10,935 nt of DNA from Oscillospiraceae bacterium (lineage in GTDB: Bacteria > Bacillota > Clostridia > Oscillospirales > UBA929): NCBI GenBank assembly GCA_009777685.1, contig WRLJ01000038.1, positions 1 through 10,935 of the forward strand, given 5' to 3'. The position numbers were made by a program, and so were the translations under genes. The notes beneath the pieces are model-generated. The model saw only the letters and a program-made list of their open reading frames with translations. It ran no database searches and was not told the DNA's origin. Position 1 is the first letter of the stretch, and every line of letters begins with the position of its first letter. Below, in pieces: positions 1-7,544 of this stretch.

Positions 1-61
1 TTGACCCGCAATCCCCCGGGATTCGCGATCCCCCCGGGAGATTGCGGGGCAAGCCCGCAAT
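1..61. repeat. Nested palindromic repeat at left edge
   Basis: Positions 1-13 and 40-52 are inverted repeats of each other (12 of 13 bases match). Between them lie two near-identical direct copies of AT-C(5/6)-GGGA (11-21 and 28-39). The right arm overlaps a second perfect hairpin, attgcggg (41-48) and cccgcaat (54-61), with a 5-base loop. This density of self-complementarity with no coding signal resembles the REP- or MITE-like intergenic repeats of GC-rich Clostridia. The element may continue beyond the window edge. The family assignment is inference. Confidence 0.6.
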
Positions 62-67
62 GACCCT

Positions 68-158
68 TGTAGGGGCGGCAATTTGCCGCCCGTGCGTTCA
101 ATCATACCCATATCATCCATCCATCGGCGGTCACGGGCGGCAGGTTGCCGCCCCTACA
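68..158. repeat. Paired inverted-repeat element (REP/MITE-like)
   Basis: Two 27-base units, 68-94 and 132-158, are inverted copies matching at 25 of 27 positions and separated by 37 bases. Each unit is itself a palindrome (GGGCGGCAA.TTGCCGCC type). The outer ends read TGTAGGGG and CCCCTACA, resembling the TGTTAGGG/CCCTACA ends of the repeats near 10540-10664. The arrangement resembles a bacterial interspersed mosaic doublet or a small non-autonomous mobile element. No transposase is present nearby. Any reading frame across it is a by-product of the repeat. Confidence 0.7.
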
Positions 159-190
159 GGACGCGCGCCGCATTTCCACCCACGCGCGCA

Positions 191-220
191 CACGGCCCCC
201 CGATTTCTCGGGGGGCCGTG
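191..220 (-). terminator. Strong GC hairpin downstream of the SLH gene, possible terminator
   Basis: Positions 191-203 (cacggccccccga) and 208-220 (tcggggggccgtg) form a perfect 13-bp stem with a 4-base loop, 38 bases beyond the stop codon of the minus-strand SLH gene. Position and strength suit a transcript end. However, neither side of the hairpin carries a T-run, so it is not a textbook intrinsic terminator. It could instead protect the mRNA 3' end or belong to the neighbouring repeat cluster. A 10-base direct repeat, GTGCGTTGCG, occurs at 218-227 and 243-252 around a small ACTAG/CTAGT stem. Confidence 0.4.
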
Positions 221-258
221 CGTTGCGCTTGACTAGAGGCTAGTGCGTTGCGGAGGGG

Positions 259-3200
259 TTAGGGTGTGAAGAAGGTCATGGTAACATTGATGTCGATTCT
301 GAGAAGCAAGTTGCCATAGCCTGCTTGCTCGGCGTACTGCCCATCGTCATCTGCTGTCCTCTCGATGGGATGCCAGAGTATCCAGTCTCCAATATTACCC
401 TTCCAAACCTCAAAGGTGACTTTCTGACCCGGAGCCACGGTAAAGTAGAAGTATCCCGAGGCATCGTCGCGCAGGCCGTCGGTTGCCCAGTCGGCGTATG
501 CCTTCGCCTTAGTGTACCGGCTGTTGCCTGGCGCGTTATCCTGGTCGAACTCCGCAGGGTACATCTCATCTAACGCATTGTTTCTTTGAACGAGCATAAC
601 CGTAGTGTCATCGACAATCCCGCCGGCATTCAGCATGTCCGCGAGCTTAATGCCGACGATGGCAACTTCCTTGTTATGCGTTTTCTCGTCTGATCCGCCG
701 CTCCAGAGCGGGCCGCCGTCAAAGATACCCGCGACGACATCTGTGTACTCGATCGCGGTCGGAACATCGCTGGTTGTGCCGCTGACGGTGAGGCTGACGA
801 CATCGCCGCTAACCGTGGGCGCGCTGATGGTCACACCTGTCCCCAAATCGGCGCTCGGCGTTGCAACGAGCGTAGCGGCAAACGTCGGGTCTAACAGCGA
901 CTCCGGAATGGCGCTGCTGCTGACGATCACGGCCCAGTTGGTGTTGGATGAGCCGAGAACATTGGCGTTGGACATCAGGACGTTCAATCCGGGCGGGTTA
1001 CCGCCGCTGTTGAAGCTTATGCCGGCGGCTTCGGCCTTGGTGAGCACTTCGCCGGTGTCAATGTTGAAGAACCTCGAATTTGCGGTGATCGCCGCGCCTT
1101 GGGCGCCGCCTTGATTCACCAGGAAGTTCAGGTCGACATTGATGCCGCCAATCCTGTTGCCGCCATTGTTACTGACGAAGGTTCCCGCCTTGTCGCCGCC
1201 GACGACGACCTGGGTGACCTTGCCGCCCGTGACCTCGTAGTCAAAGAGGATGCCCTTGACCAGACCGGTCCCGCCGCCTCTCCGCGCGGCGGTGAACAGC
1301 GTGCCCTCGCAGGTCAGGGTGACCTTGCCGCTCGGGGTCAGGACGTCGATGGTCTGGCCGCCGGAAATCGTGGTGGGCTGGCCCAGCGCGACGGCCCACA
1401 GGCCGCTGCTGACGTCATCGGGCAGATCGGCGCCGCCGAATCTCAGGGCGACCACCGAAGCGGTGTCGTTGGCAGTAAAGGTCTGTCTCGTGATCAGGTT
1501 CACATAATTGGTTCCCGCAGTGACCGTGATTTTCGGGATGGTCTGGCCCTTGTAGACCTTCCAGTCGGTCCCGCCGTTCAGACTGATGTAGGTCACGGTG
1601 GCGGGAACGATGTACTTGGTATTCGCAGGACCGAAAACGGCATTGTTAAACACTGTGCCTGTCTCAAGGCTTGCAACGGTAGCGCTGTTGGGTGTTTCCG
1701 CTACATAATTTCCGGGCACATGCAGGGTCACCAGATTATCGCTGCCGACGACGTAGCCGAACAGCTTGTAATTGAGCGAAAGCACATTGCCTGCCGTGAC
1801 GTTATTGCCGGAGCCGCCGAGGGTTTGGCTGCCGGGATTCATGACGGCCTTCACTTGATAGTTTTCTGCGGTTCCGTCGTCCAGCATCAGCTGGACCCAG
1901 TATTCCAGACTGCCGCCCGTGATGGAACCTGTGGTTCCGATGACCTGCGACTTCGTAACCAGCGCGTAGGAATCGGGCGGGGTGTCGGTGTCTTGAACCC
2001 ACTCGGCCATTCTGCCGTTCAGCAGGTACGCCGTGCCCTCCTGTGTGACGAGGGCCAGCGAGAAAATCACGCCGCCGCCCTGATTCTTTATGCCGTTGAT
2101 CGTATTGCTGCGGCGCAGGGTCGATCCGGCCAGAACCAGCGTCTGATCGCCGGAGGTGTCGCCCGTAAATTCGGTGATCTTGCCGCTGAGCTGTTCCAGC
2201 TCGACAATGCCCCACTTGGCGCCGCCGATGCGGTAGGCCGCCACACGGGTGTTGCTCGCCCAGCTTTCCTTCGCGTCGATGCCGTAGATGTTCTTGGTCT
2301 CCGCGCCGCCGATGCCGGCCGCGTTCAGGTTCATCTGCAGCTTGCTGTCGCCGTCGATTTCCTTGACCTTGCCGAAGGTGTAGATTTCCGCGAAAACGTA
2401 TTTGATTGCGTTGTCGTTGTCGTACACAACGCGGAAATTCACGTTGTCAAAGCGGTCTTCCGACATGTCAAAACCGGCTTCGGTGGCAATTACGCCCGGA
2501 GTGTTCGGGGCGGCGGTTCCGTTGTTGGAATCTCTATCGCTTGCGCTGAGCGCATTCCACCACAGGGCGAAACCGAGACGCTTGTACGCACTGTTCAGGG
2601 CGGCGACAGTGTTGGCGCTGAGACCCCATGTATCGTCTTCGGATCTCCATGCGGTTACAGCGGCGTCCTCAATTGCTGCCGGAATCGTAATGTCGAAGAG
2701 GTATCCGCCGGCCACCCAGCTGTCCAAGCCCTCTCCTTTTAGCGCCAAAAATTCGGTGATCGGAGCGCGGTAGTTGAGGAACCACTTGTCATAGGCCGGG
2801 CTGGCAAAACCGCTGCTCGCGCCGGTCTTATCCCTCATTTCGGCCTGGATGGTCGCTCTGTTTTTGCCGCTGAAGGATAAATCCTTGGTCAGCTGCACGG
2901 CCTCTCCGTACACCTTCTCGATGTCGCCGCTCTTGTGAGCATAGGTGACTTTGAAGGTGTGCCCGATGTCCTCAAGGCCGAAGCCGAGCTTCTCGGTCAC
3001 GGCGACGGACAGGGGCAGCGCGGCGTTATTCACGGCAGCGCCTTCCTTGGCGACGTTGTTGACCAGCGCCTTGCCGCTCCGGTCGGCGGAACCGCCGGAC
3101 AGATTGATCCACGCGCCGTCGGCCAGAACGGTCATTTCGGATGTGGCCAGACCGAACTGCGTGTAGATCAGCTTTTGGCTGACGTTCGCGCCCGGGTCAG

Positions 3201-3930
3201 CGCCCCATACGTCAACGGAAGCGTCAGGCCCCGTGCGGTAACGCGCGCCGGTGATGAAGGAGTAGCGGATCTGCTCGGATTCGATGTAATACTGGTTGAG
3301 CAGGAACGCCTCGGCGCGGTTCAGGATGCCGTCCGCGTCCAGCGTCATCAGGTTTTTGAAGAGACCCAGCTCATAAGCGAGGCTGATGACAAAGCGCTGC
3401 GCCGCGCCGTCCCAGGACAGGCCGTCGATGCCTTCCAAATCGGTGCGGAGGCCCAGAGCCTTCATCACGGCCAGCAGACCCTCTACAAGGGTGATTTCCT
3501 TGTCGGGGGCAAGCTGGTTCTCGCCGGTTCCCTCAAACAGCCCGGTCACGCCGGCCCAGTTGGCGTAGCCGTAGCCCCAGTGGCTGGAGCTGATGTCCGA
3601 GAAGTAGGGCTGCATTGTCGTGTACACGGCGGGGATGCTCTTGCCGCCGTTTTGGCTGATGTACAGCAGCGCGGCAAATTGCACGCGCGTGTACGGCAGA
3701 GCCAGATGCAGCTCGCCCGTCGCCGCGTCGCCCTTGACGATTTCCAGGTCGAGCATGAACTGTACGGCTCCGGCGTAATCCTTTTCCAGATCGCCGTACT
3801 GCGCCAACAGGGCGGCGCTCGCGTCGGCGTCCGGCGCGTCTTCGATGGTGTTCGCGCTCGCAATCGAGCCGACCGAGAGCACCATCGCCGTTGCCAGCAT
3901 TAACGCCAGCAGCTTCTTGAGATTTCTCAT
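259..3930 (-). CDS. Secreted SLH-domain cell-surface protein, 1223 aa
   Basis: Probable S-layer or other wall-associated protein. Residues 1-26 are a classic Sec signal peptide (basic MRNLKK, hydrophobic core, ASA cleavage before Asn27). Three SLH domains follow at about residues 46-96, 109-161 and 169-217. The second is clearest (YFSDI...HWGYGYANWA...GLFEGTG...L.P). SLH trimers normally bind pyruvylated secondary wall polymer through a TRAE motif; here the equivalents are TRVQ, TLVE and NRAE, so anchoring residues are only partly kept. Residues about 220-1223 are Gly/Thr/Val/Asn-rich, beta-type sequence with no domain I can name and very few cysteines, as expected of an exported ectodomain. 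The ATG at 3930 is supported by a perfect ribosome binding site (aaggaggt, complement of 3941-3948) 10 bases upstream. It is transcribed divergently from pstS. Secretion and SLH identity are secure; ligand and structural role are unknown. Confidence 0.93.
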   Translation of the reverse strand: MRNLKKLLALMLATAMVLSVGSIASANTIEDAPDADASAALLAQYGDLEKDYAGAVQFMLDLEIVKGDAATGELHLALPYTRVQFAALLYISQNGGKSIPAVYTTMQPYFSDISSSHWGYGYANWAGVTGLFEGTGENQLAPDKEITLVEGLLAVMKALGLRTDLEGIDGLSWDGAAQRFVISLAYELGLFKNLMTLDADGILNRAEAFLLNQYYIESEQIRYSFITGARYRTGPDASVDVWGADPGANVSQKLIYTQFGLATSEMTVLADGAWINLSGGSADRSGKALVNNVAKEGAAVNNAALPLSVAVTEKLGFGLEDIGHTFKVTYAHKSGDIEKVYGEAVQLTKDLSFSGKNRATIQAEMRDKTGASSGFASPAYDKWFLNYRAPITEFLALKGEGLDSWVAGGYLFDITIPAAIEDAAVTAWRSEDDTWGLSANTVAALNSAYKRLGFALWWNALSASDRDSNNGTAAPNTPGVIATEAGFDMSEDRFDNVNFRVVYDNDNAIKYVFAEIYTFGKVKEIDGDSKLQMNLNAAGIGGAETKNIYGIDAKESWASNTRVAAYRIGGAKWGIVELEQLSGKITEFTGDTSGDQTLVLAGSTLRRSNTINGIKNQGGGVIFSLALVTQEGTAYLLNGRMAEWVQDTDTPPDSYALVTKSQVIGTTGSITGGSLEYWVQLMLDDGTAENYQVKAVMNPGSQTLGGSGNNVTAGNVLSLNYKLFGYVVGSDNLVTLHVPGNYVAETPNSATVASLETGTVFNNAVFGPANTKYIVPATVTYISLNGGTDWKVYKGQTIPKITVTAGTNYVNLITRQTFTANDTASVVALRFGGADLPDDVSSGLWAVALGQPTTISGGQTIDVLTPSGKVTLTCEGTLFTAARRGGGTGLVKGILFDYEVTGGKVTQVVVGGDKAGTFVSNNGGNRIGGINVDLNFLVNQGGAQGAAITANSRFFNIDTGEVLTKAEAAGISFNSGGNPPGLNVLMSNANVLGSSNTNWAVIVSSSAIPESLLDPTFAATLVATPSADLGTGVTISAPTVSGDVVSLTVSGTTSDVPTAIEYTDVVAGIFDGGPLWSGGSDEKTHNKEVAIVGIKLADMLNAGGIVDDTTVMLVQRNNALDEMYPAEFDQDNAPGNSRYTKAKAYADWATDGLRDDASGYFYFTVAPGQKVTFEVWKGNIGDWILWHPIERTADDDGQYAEQAGYGNLLLRIDINVTMTFFTP

Positions 3931-4123
3931 GGGGCTATGTACCTCCTTAAAATTAAATTACTAATATCTGGATAAAAAGGGCCGGAAAATACCGGTTGTC
4001 AGGCGGCGGCGCGGGGAGAAAAATTACATAGATTTTACACGCGCCTGTCTATGGATTTTACCTCCGTCGTTTATGATGCTCACTGTGCCCATGTGTACAA
4101 TAAAACATGTAAGGAGAAGACCC
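3931..4123. promoter_or_regulatory. Divergent intergenic region between the SLH gene and pstS
   Basis: This 193-bp spacer holds the control signals for both divergent genes. The SLH side (3941-3990) is AT-rich and contains the SLH ribosome binding site, but I see no convincing paired -35/-10 on the minus strand. A short dyad, ccgg-aaaata-ccgg, lies at 3981-3994. The pst side contains TTACA-type repeats, a TATGAT -10 candidate, and the pstS ribosome binding site aaggag at 4111-4116, 7 bases before the ATG. Confidence 0.7.
4024..4077 (+). promoter_or_regulatory. Candidate Pho box and promoter for the pst operon
   Basis: TTACA occurs at 4024-4028 and 4035-4039, exactly 11 bp apart, and a related TTTTAC lies at 4056-4061, about two further helical turns down. 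PhoB/PhoP-family regulators bind direct repeats with 11-bp periodicity (TTAACA-like in Bacillus). Downstream, TATGAT (4072-4077) matches five of six bases of the sigma-A -10 consensus. No good -35 exists at the right distance, as expected for a promoter that needs activator bound over the -35 region. The predicted transcript would start near 4084 and leave a leader of about 40 bases. The pattern is visible; the binding is inferred. Confidence 0.5.
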
Positions 4124-5053
4124 ATGAAGAAAACATTTGTCCTGCTTACCGCCGCGGTACTGACCCTCTCGCTGTTCACAGCCTGCTCATCCCCCTCGCC
4201 CGCTCCGGCCAACAGCACGCCGCCCGCCCCGAACAACAACCCGACGTCCGCCCCGGCCAGCGAGACGCCCGTCGATCCCGGCCCCGCCTTTGACACCAGC
4301 CGCGTTATCGGCGTACATACCCGCGAGGACGGCAGCGGGACCCGCGACGCCTTTGTCAGCATCACCGGCGTCGGCGACGACATGTACGGGGAAGCCGTCG
4401 TCCTCGGCTCGACCAATGAAATTCTCTCCCAGGTCGGCGCCAGCGAATACGCCGTCGGCTATATCTCCGTCGGTTCGCTGAACGACACCGTCAAAGCCCT
4501 CTCCATCGACGGCGTGACGCCCTCCAACGCGACCGTCAAGGACGGCAGCTATGCCATCCAGCGCCCGTTTTTGGTTTGCGTGACCGACGAAAAGCAAGCC
4601 GACCCGCTGGTCGAGGATTTTATCCTCTTTATGCTTTCGGATCAGGGGCAGGCCCAACTGGGCAGCAGTTGGACGATGATTGACGACGGCGCGCCCGAAT
4701 ACACCGCCGCTGGTCTGACCGGCGCTCTGAGGATCGGCGGCTCTACGTCGGTGGAACCGCTGATGCAGAGAATGCGCGAGGCGTATCTGGCGCTCAACGA
4801 CGGCGTGACCATTGACATTTCCAGCACAGGCTCAGGCGACGGCATCAACGGCGCCACCTCGGGCGAGTATGACATCGGCATGTCCAGCCGTGAGCTGAGG
4901 GAAGCCGAGCTGGAAACCCTCACGCCGATCAGCATCGCCCTCGACGGCGTCGCCGTTATCGTCAATACGGCCAACCCCCTCTCCAACCTGTCCATTGAGC
5001 AGGTCAAGGAGATTTTCACCGGCGAAATCACCCGCTGGTCGGGAGTTAACTAA
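4124..5053 (+). CDS. pstS: Phosphate-binding lipoprotein PstS, circularly permuted
   Basis: Extracytoplasmic phosphate receptor of the Pst ABC transporter, 309 aa. The ATG at 4124 is chosen because it follows aaggag by 7 bases and begins a lipoprotein signal (MKKTFVLL..., lipobox FTAC, lipidated Cys21); the longer frame from 4073 would place 17 residues before the signal. Residues 22-55 are a Pro/Ser/Asn-rich linker. The fold order is unusual. Residues 58-190 match the usual second half of PstS (R67-E-D-G-S71-G-T73-R phosphate loop, then GYISVGSLND, then FILFMLSDQGQ, normally near the C-terminus). Residues 200-309 match the usual first half (GGSTSVEP 205-212, STGSGDGI 234-241, DIGMSSREL 250-258, IFTGEITRW 297-305) and the protein ends there. 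All phosphate-contacting motifs are present, so it is probably functional. The pstC start is only 5 bases after its stop. Confidence 0.95.
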   Translation: MKKTFVLLTAAVLTLSLFTACSSPSPAPANSTPPAPNNNPTSAPASETPVDPGPAFDTSRVIGVHTREDGSGTRDAFVSITGVGDDMYGEAVVLGSTNEILSQVGASEYAVGYISVGSLNDTVKALSIDGVTPSNATVKDGSYAIQRPFLVCVTDEKQADPLVEDFILFMLSDQGQAQLGSSWTMIDDGAPEYTAAGLTGALRIGGSTSVEPLMQRMREAYLALNDGVTIDISSTGSGDGINGATSGEYDIGMSSRELREAELETLTPISIALDGVAVIVNTANPLSNLSIEQVKEIFTGEITRWSGVN

Positions 5054-5058
5054 ACCCC

Positions 5059-5946
5059 ATGCAGAAAGAACGTGTGATGCGCGCCGCCTTTTTTATGGCG
5101 GCGCTGGCGTCTGTAGTGTCGGTGGCGCTGATTTGCGTTTTTTTGCTCTATCAGGGGCTTCCGACGCTTTTTGAAATCGGGCCGCTCCAATTTCTGCTGG
5201 GGCGGAAATGGCAGCCCGCGGCGCTCTACAGCGAACCCTCCTTCGGCATCCTCCCGATGATCCTGGGCAGCATCTATGTCACGGGCGGAGCCATCGCGCT
5301 GGGCGTGCCGATCGGACTGTGGACGGCTGTTTTTATGGCCAGGATGTGCCCGAAAGCCCTATACCGCGTCCTCAAGCCGGCCGTCAACCTGATGGCGGGG
5401 GTTCCGTCGGTTATTTACGGCTTTTTCGGCATGATGTTTTTGGTGCCGATGATTTTCGGCTTTCTGGGGGAACGCTTTGACATGGTCAGCGGCAGCACCA
5501 TGCTGACGGCGTCGGTGCTGCTGGGCGTCATGATCCTGCCCACCGTCATCAGCATCGCGGAGACCAACCTCCGCGCCGTGCCGCCGGAGCTGTACGAGGG
5601 CGCCGTCGCGCTGGGCGCGAGCCACGAGCGGGCGGTGTTCAAGGTCGTCCTGCCCGCCGCGCGGTCAGGCGTGATGGCGGCAATCGTGCTGGGCGTGGGA
5701 CGCGCCATCGGCGAAACGATGGCGGTCAGAATGGTGGCGGGCAACCAGACCGCGCTGCGGATGCCCTATGAGTTTCTCAAAGGGGTGCGCACCATGACCA
5801 CCAATATCGTGATGGAGATGAACTATGTTGAGTACGGCAGCCTGCACGAGGGCGCGCTGATTGCCACGGGCGTTGTGCTGTTTGTCTTCATCCTGCTGAT
5901 CAATCTGCTCTTCTCCACGCTGAATAAAGGCAGGGAAAAAGCATGA
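5059..5946 (+). CDS. pstC: Phosphate ABC transporter permease PstC
   Basis: Inner-membrane channel subunit of the Pst phosphate importer, 295 aa, normal for the family; it pairs with PstA. About six hydrophobic segments are visible (near 10-32, 66-94, 112-136, 148-166, 203-222 and 266-288). Family landmarks include FGILPMILGSIYVT (62-75), AGVPSVIYGFFG (113-124) and the EAA coupling loop that contacts PstB (YEGAVALGAS, 179-188, with downstream VLP at 197-199), followed by GRAIGETMAV (214-223). The gene starts 5 bases after pstS. Its ribosome binding site is weak (gggag at 5041-5045, 13 bases away), suggesting translational coupling to pstS; an alternative ATG at 5077 has no better site. It overlaps pstA by 4 bases (ATGA). 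Confidence 0.97.
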   Translation: MQKERVMRAAFFMAALASVVSVALICVFLLYQGLPTLFEIGPLQFLLGRKWQPAALYSEPSFGILPMILGSIYVTGGAIALGVPIGLWTAVFMARMCPKALYRVLKPAVNLMAGVPSVIYGFFGMMFLVPMIFGFLGERFDMVSGSTMLTASVLLGVMILPTVISIAETNLRAVPPELYEGAVALGASHERAVFKVVLPAARSGVMAAIVLGVGRAIGETMAVRMVAGNQTALRMPYEFLKGVRTMTTNIVMEMNYVEYGSLHEGALIATGVVLFVFILLINLLFSTLNKGREKA

Positions 5947-6782
5947 AAATTTGGCGGCGCAAAAAACCGATGGACTGGCTCCGCTTCCTGCTGGTATGGG
6001 GCGCGGGCATTTTTACCCTGTTCATCTTGGCGTATCTGGTCGGATTTATTTTGATCCGAGGCGTTCCGCACATCAAACCGTCGCTGTTTTCCCCGGTCTA
6101 TACCGTGGACAATCAATCGCTCTTTCCCGCGCTGGTCACCACCCTGATCATGGTGGGGATGACGCTGCTCATCGCCGTGCCCTTCGGGATATGCACGGCC
6201 GTTTATCTGGTGGAATACGCCAAGCGCGGCAGCCGGCCGGTGCGGGTAATCCGCATGACCGCGGAAACGCTGGCGGGGATTCCGTCCATCGTGTTCGGCC
6301 TGTTCGGCTATATCTTTTTCGCCAACCTGCTGGGCTGGCGGCGGTCGATCCTGGCGGGCTGCTTCACCCTGGCCATCATGATTCTCCCGCTGATCATGCG
6401 CACCACCGAGGAGAGCCTGAAGTCCATCCCCGACAGCTACCGCGAAGGCTCGTTCGCCCTGGGGGCGGGACGGCTTCGCACGGTGTTCCGCGTCATTCTG
6501 CCGTCGGCCATGCCGGGTATTTTCGCCGGCGTCATTTTGGCGGTCGGGCGGATTGTCGGAGAGACCGCCGCGCTGGTTTATACCCTCGGCAATGTAATCA
6601 AAATGCCGGAAAACCTGTTTTCACAGGGGCGGACGCTGGCCCTGCATGTGTACCAGCTGGCCGTGGAGGGCCATCATGTCGACGAAGCCTACGCGACCGC
6701 CGTGATCCTTCTGGCGGTGGTCGTCGGGATCAACACGCTTTCGGCGGCGGCGGAACGGCGGGTTATACGCCAATTACGGTAA
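5943..6782 (+). CDS. pstA: Phosphate ABC transporter permease PstA
   Basis: Second membrane subunit of the Pst channel, 279 aa. The basic N-terminus (MKIWRRKKP) is followed by a first membrane helix near residues 13-38; further hydrophobic segments lie near 62-90, 108-130, 136-152, 190-213 and 248-268. Diagnostic segments are ETLAGIPSIVFGLFGY (108-123), the EAA loop (YREGSFALGAG, 166-176, with ILP at 185-187) and VGRIVGETAALVYT (201-214). The start codon overlaps the pstC stop as ATGA, a standard arrangement for coupled translation of equimolar subunits. pstB follows after 12 bases. Nothing is missing or unusual, and the assignment to PstA rather than a second PstC rests on gene order and the GETAALVYT segment. 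Confidence 0.96.
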   Translation: MKIWRRKKPMDWLRFLLVWGAGIFTLFILAYLVGFILIRGVPHIKPSLFSPVYTVDNQSLFPALVTTLIMVGMTLLIAVPFGICTAVYLVEYAKRGSRPVRVIRMTAETLAGIPSIVFGLFGYIFFANLLGWRRSILAGCFTLAIMILPLIMRTTEESLKSIPDSYREGSFALGAGRLRTVFRVILPSAMPGIFAGVILAVGRIVGETAALVYTLGNVIKMPENLFSQGRTLALHVYQLAVEGHHVDEAYATAVILLAVVVGINTLSAAAERRVIRQLR

Positions 6783-6794
6783 CGGAGGATTAGG

Positions 6795-7544
6795 ATGAAT
6801 AAATTTGAACTGTCCGGCGTGAATCTATGGTATAATGATTTTCAGGCGCTGCACAATGTCTCGATGGACATAGAGGCCAACGCCATCACCGCCTTTATCG
6901 GGCCTTCGGGCTGCGGGAAGTCCACGCTGATTAAAAGCCTGAACCGCATGAACGATTTGGTGGAGGGCTGTAAAATCACAGGCGACATGCGGCTTGACGG
7001 CGAGGATATTTACGGCGACATGGACATCAATCTGCTGCGGAAGCGGGTCGGCATGGTCTTTCAAAAGCCCAATCCGTTCCCCATGAGCATTTATGACAAT
7101 ATCGCCTTCGGACCCAGGACGCACGGCATAAAATCCCGGTACCGGCTGGACGAGATCGTGGAGAAAGCCCTGCGCGGCGCGGCGATATGGGACGAGGCCA
7201 AGGACAGGCTGAAAAAATCCGCGCTGTCCCTGTCGGGCGGTCAGCAGCAGCGGCTCTGTATCGCGCGGGCGCTGTCGGTGGAGCCGGAGGTTTTGCTGAT
7301 GGATGAGCCGACCAGCGCGTTAGACCCGATTTCCACCTCGAAAATCGAGGACCTGGTGATGGAGCTGAAAAAACAGTATACCGTCGTCATCGTGACGCAC
7401 AATATGCAGCAGGCCACGCGCATTTCCGACAAAACCGCTTTCTTTCTGCTGGGGGAGATGGTGGAGTACGGAAGCTCGGAGCAGATCTTCTCCGACCCGA
7501 AGGATCCGCGCTGTGAGGACTATATAACAGGGAGGTTTGGCTGA
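6795..7544 (+). CDS. pstB: Phosphate ABC transporter ATPase PstB
   Basis: Cytoplasmic nucleotide-binding subunit (249 aa, typical length) that hydrolyses ATP to drive phosphate import through PstC/PstA. The full ABC motif set is present: Walker A GPSGCGKST (36-44), Q-loop Gln90 in the PstB-typical VFQKPNPFPMSIYDN, signature LSGGQQQR (146-153), Walker B VLLMDE (166-171, catalytic Glu171), D-loop SALD (174-177) and switch His202 in VTHNMQQA. The Asn-Arg-Met-Asn-Asp stretch at 50-54 is also characteristic of PstB. A good ribosome binding site (ggagg, 6784-6788) sits 6 bases before the ATG. Its stop overlaps the phoU start by one base (TGATG). Confidence 0.98.
   Translation: MNKFELSGVNLWYNDFQALHNVSMDIEANAITAFIGPSGCGKSTLIKSLNRMNDLVEGCKITGDMRLDGEDIYGDMDINLLRKRVGMVFQKPNPFPMSIYDNIAFGPRTHGIKSRYRLDEIVEKALRGAAIWDEAKDRLKKSALSLSGGQQQRLCIARALSVEPEVLLMDEPTSALDPISTSKIEDLVMELKKQYTVVIVTHNMQQATRISDKTAFFLLGEMVEYGSSEQIFSDPKDPRCEDYITGRFG

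Noticed and set aside
42..236. 64-aa frame at the left edge
   Set aside because: It runs through the inverted-repeat cluster and the GC hairpin, so the frame is a by-product of repeats.
1..258. CRISPR array in the repetitive left edge
   Set aside because: The repeats are inverted pairs of differing sequence, not regularly spaced direct repeats with unique spacers, and no cas gene is present.
1099..2742. 547-aa plus-strand open frame opposite the SLH gene
   Set aside because: It lies wholly antisense to a gene with a signal peptide, SLH domains and a perfect ribosome binding site. Its composition (Gly/Asp/Ala/Val-rich, no motif) is what a GC-rich antisense frame produces.
2935..3903. 322-aa plus-strand open frame opposite the SLH N-terminus
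   Set aside because: Antisense to the conserved signal peptide and SLH domains, with no recognisable domain; a shadow frame.
4124..5053. pstS as a truncated or frameshifted pseudogene because it ends at IFTGEITRW
   Set aside because: The segment normally found after that point is present at the N-terminal side, each motif occurs once, and the signal, start and spacing to pstC are intact. Permutation explains it better than truncation.
5951..6793. 280-aa plus-strand frame overlapping pstA
   Set aside because: Same strand but a different frame from pstA, which shows all PstA motifs; this translation is Arg/Gly/His-rich and has no membrane segments.
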